Source: Micromonospora chokoriensis
GTDB lineage: Bacteria; Actinomycetota; Actinomycetes; Mycobacteriales; Micromonosporaceae
Assembly: GCF_000718555.1 (NCBI RefSeq)
Contig: NZ_JOAN01000011.1
Span: 1-64,000 of the forward strand
Direction of reading: 5' to 3'
DNA: 64,000 bases
The notes under the pieces are model-generated. The model ran no database searches. It worked only from the letters and a program-made list of their open reading frames with translations, and was not told the DNA's origin. Position 1 is the first letter of the stretch, and every line of letters starts with the position of its first letter. The position numbers and the translations under genes are program-made. Below are positions 50,251 to 57,625 of this stretch, piece after piece.

Positions 50251-50604
50251 ATGCGTGTGCCGTTCAACCGGGTCGCCCCCCGTTCCGCCGTCGACTCGGC
50301 GCGGTCCACCCTGGCCGCCCTCACCGTCTCCGTGGGCACTGTCGGGCTCACCGCCGCCGCCGTACGACCGGGGTTACTGGCCCTCGTCGACCAGCACGCG
50401 GCGGCCGTGCGGGACAGCCTCGACGGCGACCGCACGCCGCTGACCTCGGCGGCGCTCGCCGGCTACGCCGAGGGGGTCCGAGCCGCAGCCCTGGAGCACG
50501 GGTGGACGCCGCCGGTCGGGCCGGTGGACTGGAGCTGCCCGGAGTGGCTGCTGCTGCGATTGCTCGCGGTCTGCGCGCTGGCGCGCTCACTCGACCGAGA
50601 CTGA
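50251..50604 (+). CDS. Small protein, possibly DUF6401-type (117 aa)
   Basis: A 117-residue protein. RSTLAALTVSVGTVGLTAAAVRPGLLALVDQHAAAVRDSL-like helical content and a C-terminal WLLLRLLAVCALARSLDRD resemble actinobacterial DUF6401 proteins, an assignment I hold only loosely. There is one central weakly hydrophobic stretch but no firm membrane helix. The function is unknown. Confidence 0.6.
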   Translation: MRVPFNRVAPRSAVDSARSTLAALTVSVGTVGLTAAAVRPGLLALVDQHAAAVRDSLDGDRTPLTSAALAGYAEGVRAAALEHGWTPPVGPVDWSCPEWLLLRLLAVCALARSLDRD

Positions 50605-50613
50605 AACGGGCTC

Positions 50614-50654
50614 GGGGAGGGCACCCCGCGCGTCGTACGCGGAACACCCTCCCC
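50614..50654. terminator. Bidirectional terminator hairpin
   Basis: GGGGAGGG (50614-50621) pairs with CCCTCCCC (50647-50654) around a GC-rich loop, between the convergent 117-aa gene and the channel-like gene ending at 50678. Confidence 0.7.
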
Positions 50655-50677
50655 ACCCGTCGTGCCGTTACGCCCCG

Positions 50678-51487
50678 CTACGAGCGGTACTGCTGGGCTT
50701 CGTCCACCCGAGGCATCGCCTGGGTACGGTCACCCCCGCGGTCGGCCATCTGCCGCTCCACGTCGCTGCGCCCGGCCGCCGTGGCCTGACGCTGCTGCTG
50801 CACCGCCCGGGCCTCCCGGGCCGCCCGGTCCAGCCAGCCGTCCCAGCGGTTCTGCATCGGCTTCACCAGACCACCGCCGACGCCGACGATCAGGATGCCG
50901 GCCACCGTGGCGAGCACCGCGATCAACACCGGGGTGGTCACTGTGGTGGCGATACCCACCTGGTTCAGCGCGGCGATCACACCGAGGGCGATGATGAAGA
51001 TCGCCGTCAGGTCGGCCAGGACCTTGCCGTACGAGAGCCCTCCCAGCGCCCCGGTGACCAGATCCCGGACGGCGTTGGCGATCGCGGCCGCCACCACCAC
51101 GATGACGATCGCGATGAACGCACGCGGCAGCCAGGCCACCACGCCGCTGATCAGGTCACTGATCGCGTTGGGCCCCCAGACTCCGAAGGCGAACTGCAGC
51201 GTGAACAGCAGTACGGCGTAGTACGCCAGTCTGGCCAGAATGTCGCTGGCGTCGTACTTCGTTCTCTCCAGGGCCCGTTTGATACCGCCGCGTTCGACCG
51301 CTTGGTCGAAGCGCACCCGTTCCAGCACCGTATCCACGATCTTGAGGACGGCTCTGGCGATGATCCAGCCGACCACCAGGATGACGATGAAGGCCACTGC
51401 CTTCGGGATGAAGAGCAGCACCGACCTCCAGGTGTCGGCGATGGCATCACCGATGTCGGCCTGCCGGACCGCGAGGGTTTTCAGCAT
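50678..51487 (-). CDS. Mechanosensitive channel-like membrane protein (MscS_TM/CmpX type)
   Basis: A 269-residue protein with five transmembrane helices. Repeated glycine-rich helices (FIVILVVGWIIARAVLKIVD; IAIVIVVVAAAIANAVRDLV; VLIAVLATVAGILIVGVGGG) match the conserved TM repeat of CmpX-like MscS relatives. It lacks the MscS beta domain of the gene at 19777, so it may only regulate or form a different channel. AGGAGGG is 5 nt before ATG 51487. The C-terminal tail is polar and rich in Gln/Arg. Confidence 0.85.
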   Translation of the reverse strand: MLKTLAVRQADIGDAIADTWRSVLLFIPKAVAFIVILVVGWIIARAVLKIVDTVLERVRFDQAVERGGIKRALERTKYDASDILARLAYYAVLLFTLQFAFGVWGPNAISDLISGVVAWLPRAFIAIVIVVVAAAIANAVRDLVTGALGGLSYGKVLADLTAIFIIALGVIAALNQVGIATTVTTPVLIAVLATVAGILIVGVGGGLVKPMQNRWDGWLDRAAREARAVQQQRQATAAGRSDVERQMADRGGDRTQAMPRVDEAQQYRS

Positions 51488-51673
51488 GATGTCCCTCCTG
51501 TCGCATGGACTGCGCCGGGCGCTTACCCGGCAACAGGTCCGGCAGTCCGCGCAGCGCACGGCGTTTTTGCCGACACCCCTCCGGACGGGGGCTCTGAACT
51601 GCCCGAACAGCCACCCCGACGGACTCGGCGACGGCCCGCCGCCGTGCTCAGATGTCTTTTCCGGTCGGCCGAC

Positions 51674-51679
51674 TAGGCT
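51674..51679 (+). promoter_or_regulatory. Leaderless -10 box (TAGGCT)
   Basis: TAGGCT, then 6 nt, then ATG 51686. There is no Shine-Dalgarno site. Confidence 0.6.
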
Positions 51680-51685
51680 GCGAAC

Positions 51686-53824
51686 ATGCCAGGAACGGTC
51701 GGGCGGGTCCCCACGCCAGCAACTCCAGGCCCGGACGCACCCACCGGGCCCAGCGCTGCCGCTGGCGTGCTCGCCCACGACTGGGCCGCCACCGCGCTGG
51801 GCTCACCCGACAACTGGGACGTGGCGGTCCGGGCCGTGATCGAGCTGATCCTCGCCTCGCCGATGCCGATGGCCCTGGCGTACGGCGACGACCTCGTTTT
51901 GCTCTACAACGCCGCCTACGCCGAGTTGCTGGGCACCAAACACCCGAGCGCGCTGGGCCGCCCGGCCGCCGAGGTGTTCGCGGAGATCTGGGCGCTGCCG
52001 AGTGTCGGTGCGGTGATCGAGCGCAGCTACCGGCAGGGCGTGCCGTTCCTGGAGAAGGAGTCCACCCTGCCGCTGGTGCGGGGGCACTCCGCGACGGTGG
52101 AGCAGGCGGTCTTCACCCGGGGCCACTCGCCGGTGCGCGACAGCGCCGGGCAGATCATCGGCGTGTTGACGGTCGCGGCCGAGACGACTCACGTCACCGA
52201 GCAGTTGCAGAGCCTCAGCCAGGTGGCCGCCGCGCTCGCCGGCACCCTCACCCTCGACGACGTGGCCCGGGTGGCGCTGCGGTACGCGATCAACACGTTC
52301 GACCCCGACCAGGCGTCATTCGCCGTCGACGAGGGCGGCGGTGGCTGGCGCATGGTGCGTCGGGTCCGCGGCGAGTTGTTGGACGAGGCCGACGAGCGCC
52401 TCCCCCCACTCTGGCGGCGCGCGGAGGCCGACTGGTCGGCACCCGTGGTGCAGGCGGCCGGCTCCGGCGTCCCGTCGTTCACCCGCGACGGGCAACCGTT
52501 GCGGGACACCGCCGTGGACCGCCACGACCAGAAGATCCGCGCGATGGCGGCCCTGCCCCTGGGCACCTCGGTGGTCCGCGGCGGGCTGGCGGTCGGCTAC
52601 CAGGCCCCGCACACCTGGTCGCCCGCCGAGCGGGCGCTGCTGGCCGCCTCGGCGGAGCTGATCGGCCAGGCCGCGGAGCGGGCCCGCCGGTTCGAGACCC
52701 AGCACGGCACGGCCCAACTGCTGCAACGGAGCATGTTACCGGAGCACCTGCCGGATCTGCCCCGGTTGCGGATCGCGGCCCGCTACGACCCCGGGGTGGA
52801 CGGCAACGCGGCCGGCGGCGACTTCTACGACGCGTTCCTGCTGCCCGACGGCTCGCTCGGCGTGGTGCTGGGCGACGTCGCCGGGCACGACGTGCAGGCC
52901 GCCGCGCGGATGGGGCAGGTCCGGGCCGCGCTGCGCGCCCTGGCCCTGGCCGACCCGGCGCCCGACGCCGTCCTGACCGGCCTGGACCGGCTGGTGACCA
53001 GCCTCGGCGCGGAGGCCGGCACGCACGAGCTCTTCGTCACCGTGGCGTTCGGGGTGATCGACGCGGAGCGGCGGGAGTTGACCCTGGCCAGCGCCGGTCA
53101 TCCCGCGCCGCTGATCCGCCGCGGCGGATCGTCGGGTCGCGCCCACGCCGAGTACGTCGACGTGCCAGCCGGCCCTCCGCTGGGTCTGGGCGGGCGGCCG
53201 GGCACCACGACTGTCGCGTTCCGTCCCGGTGACACCCTGCTGCTGTTCAGCGACGGCGTGGTGGAGCGTCGCCGGCAGAGCCTGAGCGCCGGGCTGTCCA
53301 CCCTGAGCGACGCCGTCGCCAAGGCCAGCAGCGGCGACCCGCGCGCGCTCTGCGCGGTGGCCACGGCGGCGGTTGCGGGTGGCACGGAGGACGACGTGGC
53401 CGTGCTGGCGGTCGAACACGCGCTGAAACCGAGTCGTTCGGCGAGCATGGAGGTGCCCGCGGAGCCGACCGCGCCCAGCCGGGTCCGGCACTGGATGACC
53501 GGCCAACTCACCGAGTGGCAGGTGCCCGAGTCGGTGATCGGGGCTGCGGTGCTCTGCACCAGCGAGTTGACCACCAACGCGTTGCTGCACGCCGGCACCG
53601 CCGCTCGGGTGGAGATCGACCTCAGCCCGGAGCGACTGCTGGTCTCGGTCGCCGATTCCGGCACCCGGGGCACCGTGACCCGCGCCCGCACCGACACGTT
53701 GAGCAGTCGTGGGCGTGGTCTCGGCCTGATCGAGGAGCTCAGCGACGCCTGGGGCACCGACCCGTCGGTCCGTGGTTCCACGGTCTGGTTCGAGATCCTC
53801 ACGCCGCCGCCCGCACATCCCTGA
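51686..53824 (+). CDS. PAS-GAF-SpoIIE (PP2C) phosphatase with C-terminal HATPase domain
   Basis: A 712-residue soluble signalling protein. In order: a PAS-like domain (about 45-170), a GAF domain (about 175-345), a SpoIIE/PP2C-type Ser/Thr phosphatase (about 350-580, with the metal-binding GGDFYDAF, GDVAGHD and GTEDDVAVL) and an anti-sigma-type HATPase (about 590-712, N box ELTTNALLHA, ADSGTRG, GRGLGLIEEL). Such chains combine an RsbU-like phosphatase with an RsbW-like kinase for partner-switching control of a sigma factor. No STAS antagonist or sigma gene is nearby, so the partners lie elsewhere. The input signal is unknown. Confidence 0.92.
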   Translation: MPGTVGRVPTPATPGPDAPTGPSAAAGVLAHDWAATALGSPDNWDVAVRAVIELILASPMPMALAYGDDLVLLYNAAYAELLGTKHPSALGRPAAEVFAEIWALPSVGAVIERSYRQGVPFLEKESTLPLVRGHSATVEQAVFTRGHSPVRDSAGQIIGVLTVAAETTHVTEQLQSLSQVAAALAGTLTLDDVARVALRYAINTFDPDQASFAVDEGGGGWRMVRRVRGELLDEADERLPPLWRRAEADWSAPVVQAAGSGVPSFTRDGQPLRDTAVDRHDQKIRAMAALPLGTSVVRGGLAVGYQAPHTWSPAERALLAASAELIGQAAERARRFETQHGTAQLLQRSMLPEHLPDLPRLRIAARYDPGVDGNAAGGDFYDAFLLPDGSLGVVLGDVAGHDVQAAARMGQVRAALRALALADPAPDAVLTGLDRLVTSLGAEAGTHELFVTVAFGVIDAERRELTLASAGHPAPLIRRGGSSGRAHAEYVDVPAGPPLGLGGRPGTTTVAFRPGDTLLLFSDGVVERRRQSLSAGLSTLSDAVAKASSGDPRALCAVATAAVAGGTEDDVAVLAVEHALKPSRSASMEVPAEPTAPSRVRHWMTGQLTEWQVPESVIGAAVLCTSELTTNALLHAGTAARVEIDLSPERLLVSVADSGTRGTVTRARTDTLSSRGRGLGLIEELSDAWGTDPSVRGSTVWFEILTPPPAHP

Positions 53825-53850
53825 GACGCCCGAAGGGTAGGAGGACGCCC

Positions 53851-54528
53851 ATGCGTACCGACCGGCCCGCCGGGGTCCTCTTCGATATCGATGGCACCCT
53901 CGTCGACACCACCTACCTGCACACGGTGAGCTGGTGGGAGGCGTTGCGGCAGACCGACCAGCCGGTGCCGATGGCGACGGTGCACCGCTCGATCGGGATG
54001 GGGTCGGACAAGCTCCTGGACCACCTTCTCGGCCCGGAGCGGGACCGCGACGCCGACACGAGACTGCGCGACGCGCACGACACCCTCTACGCCGAGTACT
54101 GGGAACGACTCACGCCGCTGCCCCGGGCGGCCGATCTGCTGCGCGCCTGCGCCGAGCGAGGGCTGCGGGTGGTGCTCGCCACCTCCGCCTCGGAACCCGA
54201 GGTGAGCGCGCTGCGCCGGGCGCTGGCCGCCGACGACGTGATCGACACGATCACCTCCTCGGCGGACGCCCAGCAGAGCAAGCCGGCACCGGACATCCTG
54301 GTCGCCGCGCTGGAGCAGTCCGGGTTGGCCGCCGAGCGGGTGGTCTTCGTCGGCGACTCGGTGTGGGACGTCGTGGCGGCCGGCGGGTTGCACATCCCCT
54401 GCGTGGGTCTGACCTGCGGTGGCACCAGCCGAGGCGAGCTCGCCGGCGCGGGCGCCGTGGCGGTCTACGACGACCCGGCCGCGCTGTTGAACGAACTGGC
54501 GGACTCGCCGCTGACCCGCCCCAGGTGA
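53851..54528 (+). CDS. HAD-family phosphatase (beta-phosphoglucomutase/Gph-like)
   Basis: A 225-residue HAD subfamily IA enzyme with all four motifs: FDIDGTLVDTT, VLATSASE, the Lys in QQSKPAPDI and VGDSVWDVVAA, plus a helical cap at about 20-90. It should hydrolyse a small phosphate ester. AGGAGG is 6 nt before ATG 53851. It follows the signalling gene by 26 bp and may share its transcript. Confidence 0.92.
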   Translation: MRTDRPAGVLFDIDGTLVDTTYLHTVSWWEALRQTDQPVPMATVHRSIGMGSDKLLDHLLGPERDRDADTRLRDAHDTLYAEYWERLTPLPRAADLLRACAERGLRVVLATSASEPEVSALRRALAADDVIDTITSSADAQQSKPAPDILVAALEQSGLAAERVVFVGDSVWDVVAAGGLHIPCVGLTCGGTSRGELAGAGAVAVYDDPAALLNELADSPLTRPR

Positions 54529-54635
54529 GACTCACTCCGGTTCGCCAGCACGTACGCGCATAGCCGAGGCCCCGGCGGGGCATGGACTGTCACCACCTGC
54601 CCCGCGCCTCGCGGGTGCGGCTGAAGGGTGGTGCC

Positions 54636-55931
54636 GTGGAGCCGGTAGATGTGGCGTTCGCGCTGGTGGGCCTGGGCGCTCTGCTCGCCGGCATCCTGCC
54701 GCGGGTGTTGGAGCGACGCCCGCTGTCCATGCCGATCGCCTTCCTCGCCCTCGGCATGCTGGTGTTCCTGCTGCCGGTCGGGCTGCCGACACCGGACCCC
54801 CTGGCCCACCCGGAGCTGACCACCCACCTCACCGAGATCGGGGTGATCGTCGCGCTGATGGGCGCCGGCCTGAAGATCGATCGGCCGTTGAGTTGGCGGC
54901 GGTGGTCGTCCACCTGGCGGCTGCTGGCGATCGCGATGCCACTGTGCATCGCGGCGGTGGCCCTGCTCGGCTGGTGGTGGGCGGGGCTGGTGCCGGCCGC
55001 TGCGCTGTTGTTGGGCGCCGCGCTGGCCCCGACCGACCCGGTGCTCGCCGCCGACGTGCAGGTCGGCGAGCCCACCGACGTCGAGGATTCCGAGGACGAG
55101 GTCCGCTTCGCGTTGACCTCCGAGGCCGGCCTCAACGACGGGCTGGCGTTCCCGTTCGTCTACGCCGCTATCGCCATCGCCTCGACAAGCCTCGCCCCAC
55201 GCGACTGGTTGGCCGAGTGGTTCGCCGTGGACGTGCTCTGGAAGATCAGCATCGGCGTCGGCGGCGGGCTGCTCATCGGCTGGTTGCTCGGCAAGCTGTT
55301 CTTCCGGGCGCCCAGCGAGCTGCGGCTGGCCCGGCACGCCGAGGGCTTCCTGGCGCTGGCCGCCACGTTCCTGGCGTACGGGCTCGTGGAGGTGGTCGGC
55401 GGGTACGGCTTCCTGGCGGTGTTCGTGGCCGCCCGGGCGATCCGGGCCGCCGAGCGGACCCACGAGTTCCACTCGGTGCTGCACGACTTCGCCGAGCAGG
55501 TCGAACGGCTGCTCACCCTGGTGTTGTTGCTGCTGCTCGGTGGCGCGATCGTCGGGGGTCTGCTGGGCCCGCTGACCTGGCCGGCGGCCGCCGTCGGGCT
55601 GGCGTTGGTGTTCCTGGTACGGCCGCTGATCGGCTGGTTGTCGCTGCGCGGCGCCCCGGGACGCCCCGCCGAACACTGGGTCATCTCGTTGTTCGGCATC
55701 CGCGGTGTCGGCTCGTTCTACTACCTCGCGTACGCCACCACGAAGGCGGACTTTCCGCAGGCCGAGTTGCTCTGGGCGATCGTCGGGCTGGTGGTGCTCG
55801 TCTCCGTCGTGGCGCACGGCATCTCGGCGACCCCGGTCATGCAGTTGCTGGATCGGGAGGGTGAACGGACCTCCGACCCGGCCGAGCGGGACGCCGACGC
55901 ACGGCCCGTCGCGGCAGCCGGGCGCCCCTGA
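54636..55931 (+). CDS. Sodium/proton antiporter-like protein (CPA1/NhaP type)
   Basis: A 431-residue membrane protein with about 12 helices. The ion-binding region is visible as APTDPVLAADV and, in the next helix, SEAGLNDGLAFPFVYA, with the Asn-Asp (ND) pair of electroneutral CPA1 antiporters. It should exchange Na+ or K+ for protons. The GTG at 54636 follows AAGGGTGG; an ATG at 54582 adds hydrophilic residues outside the fold. The stop is 9 bp from the stop of the convergent FAD oxidase gene. Confidence 0.9.
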   Translation: MEPVDVAFALVGLGALLAGILPRVLERRPLSMPIAFLALGMLVFLLPVGLPTPDPLAHPELTTHLTEIGVIVALMGAGLKIDRPLSWRRWSSTWRLLAIAMPLCIAAVALLGWWWAGLVPAAALLLGAALAPTDPVLAADVQVGEPTDVEDSEDEVRFALTSEAGLNDGLAFPFVYAAIAIASTSLAPRDWLAEWFAVDVLWKISIGVGGGLLIGWLLGKLFFRAPSELRLARHAEGFLALAATFLAYGLVEVVGGYGFLAVFVAARAIRAAERTHEFHSVLHDFAEQVERLLTLVLLLLLGGAIVGGLLGPLTWPAAAVGLALVFLVRPLIGWLSLRGAPGRPAEHWVISLFGIRGVGSFYYLAYATTKADFPQAELLWAIVGLVVLVSVVAHGISATPVMQLLDREGERTSDPAERDADARPVAAAGRP

Positions 55932-55940
55932 GCGCGTCGC

Positions 55941-56900
55941 TCAGGCCAGGCGGGCGGCGAGCGCACGGCCCAGGTCCCGGCCGGAGCGCCACGCGCTCTG
56001 CACCTGGGACTTGCCGAACACGTCGCCGGCCAGACCGATCCCGTCGGCGTCGAGGTGGTGGGTGGCATCGGTGGCAGCGCTTGTCGGCTTCGCGTACGTC
56101 CAGCGGTGCACGTGCACGTCCACGGCCTGCTCGGGCAGCCCGAGCAGGTCCCGGACGGCCTGTTCGATCGCCGGGCCGGCCCCGGTGGGTTGGGCCAGGT
56201 GCCCGGCCGCGAACTCCGGCACGGTGTGCGCGACCAGCACCGGCGCCCCGTCGCCGCGCCGGTCGCCGTCGTCGCAGACGAGGTTGAGGACCGGATGCTC
56301 GTTGACGAACGCGCCTCGGAAGTCCGGCCAACGCCGGGTCGGGAAGCGCAGCACGGCGGCCAACGACGGCGACCAGCGCTGCTCCTGCACGACCCGGGTG
56401 GCGTCGGCCAGGGCCGGGTCGAGCAGCAGGGCGGCCTGCGGGCCCGGCATGGCCAGGGCGACCGCCGCGCACGGCTGCCCGTCCACGGTCGGGCCGGGCT
56501 CCACGGTGAGCACCAACCGGTCGACGGTCACCGGCACCGCACTGGCCAGGTGCTCAACGAGCGAGCGCAGCCCACGGGGGGCGGCGAAGCGCATCGGCCC
56601 CGGCACCTCGTGGTGCCCGCTGCGGTCGTACGCCTGGAAGGTGTCGGTCCACTCGCGGACCAGCCCGGCGGCACGCCACTGCTCGACCAGGGCGACGAAG
56701 TCCGGGTCGCTGGCGGTGAAGTACGCGGCGCCGATGTCCGCGGGCCGGCCCTGGAAGCGTTTGCTGGCCATCCGGCCACCGCAGACGTGCCCCCGCTCCC
56801 GGACCTGCACCGGCACCCCGGCCCGGCTCAACTCGACCGCACAGGCCACCCCGGCGATACCCGCCCCGACCACCACGACACCCGACCGGTCCACCGTCAT
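55941..56900 (-). CDS. FAD-dependent amine oxidase/renalase-like protein
   Basis: A 319-residue flavoprotein. The Rossmann loop VVVGAGIAGVACAVELSRAG is at the N-terminus, VCGGRMASKRF follows, and the C-terminal FAD segment is DGIGLAGDVFGKSQVQSAW. Overall shape and length match the renalase/NAD(P)-binding amine oxidase group; the substrate is unknown. TACGAT lies 6 nt before ATG 56900 on the minus strand with no ribosome site, indicating a leaderless mRNA. Confidence 0.88.
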   Translation of the reverse strand: MTVDRSGVVVVGAGIAGVACAVELSRAGVPVQVRERGHVCGGRMASKRFQGRPADIGAAYFTASDPDFVALVEQWRAAGLVREWTDTFQAYDRSGHHEVPGPMRFAAPRGLRSLVEHLASAVPVTVDRLVLTVEPGPTVDGQPCAAVALAMPGPQAALLLDPALADATRVVQEQRWSPSLAAVLRFPTRRWPDFRGAFVNEHPVLNLVCDDGDRRGDGAPVLVAHTVPEFAAGHLAQPTGAGPAIEQAVRDLLGLPEQAVDVHVHRWTYAKPTSAATDATHHLDADGIGLAGDVFGKSQVQSAWRSGRDLGRALAARLA

Positions 56901-56906
56901 CCGTTG

Positions 56907-56912
56907 ATCGTA
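56907..56912 (-). promoter_or_regulatory. Leaderless -10 box (TACGAT)
   Basis: Minus-strand TACGAT, then 6 nt, then ATG 56900. There is no Shine-Dalgarno site. Confidence 0.55.
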
Positions 56913-57020
56913 GGTGGCAGCGTGCGGGCATGAAGCACCGACGAACGGGGCACTGGCACGCCTGTTCGAAGAACAGTGATGGCCGAGACCGGCCGAGGCC
57001 AGTAACTCCTGCGCAGGGGG

Positions 57021-57521
57021 TCAGGCGCGGGGCAGGCGGTGCAACTGCACCTCGGTCAGACTGCCCGCGTGCACCTCGGCGGTGAGGTAGGTGGCGTGGG
57101 GTTGGGAGCGACGGTCGGTCGGTGAGCCGGGGTTGAGCAGGCGCAGCCCGCCTGGCGCTTCGGTGTCCGCGGGGATGTGCGAGTGCCCGAAGACCACCAG
57201 GTCGAGATCGGGAAATCGGGCCGCGCACCGCTTCTCGCGGCCGGTGCGTGGCCCGGTCTCGTGCACCACCGCGATCCGCAGGCCGTCGAGTTCGACCCGG
57301 GCCACCTCCGGCAGCCGGGCGCGCAGCCCGGGGCCGTCGTTGTTGCCGTACACCCCGATCAGTCGGCGCGATCGCGCGGTCATGGCGTCGAGCAGGGCCT
57401 CGTCCACCCAGTCACCGGCGTGCACCACCACGTCGGCTGCCTCGATGGCCGCCCAGAGCGGCCCGGGTAGGTCCCGGGCCCGCTTCGGTACGTGGGTGTC
57501 CGCAGTCAGCACCAGCCGCAT
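57021..57521 (-). CDS. Metallophosphoesterase (YfcE/MJ0936 type)
   Basis: A 166-residue calcineurin-like phosphoesterase. The metal-binding motifs appear in order: DTHVP, GDWVD, GNND, HE and GHSHIP. It should hydrolyse phosphodiester bonds of small molecules or nucleic acid ends. GGGGGAG lies 9 nt before ATG 57521. A perfect palindrome separates it from the sugar dehydrogenase gene upstream on the same strand. Confidence 0.93.
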   Translation of the reverse strand: MRLVLTADTHVPKRARDLPGPLWAAIEAADVVVHAGDWVDEALLDAMTARSRRLIGVYGNNDGPGLRARLPEVARVELDGLRIAVVHETGPRTGREKRCAARFPDLDLVVFGHSHIPADTEAPGGLRLLNPGSPTDRRSQPHATYLTAEVHAGSLTEVQLHRLPRA

Positions 57522-57544
57522 CCCGACATTCTCCCCCGACCTCA

Positions 57545-57606
57545 TGATCACTTGATGCTGAGTAGCCATTGGGGCCCTCCCACAACTACTCAGCATCAAG
57601 TGATCA
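57545..57606. repeat. Palindrome D, perfect 21-bp arms
   Basis: Arms at 57545-57565 and 57586-57606 are perfect complements over 21 bp, with a 20-nt loop. It lies after the stop of the PQQ dehydrogenase gene and before the phosphoesterase gene, so it could act as the dehydrogenase terminator. The right end TGATCAAGAAG matches palindrome C. Confidence 0.75.
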
Positions 57607-57625
57607 AGAAGCGGTCAGGGGACGG

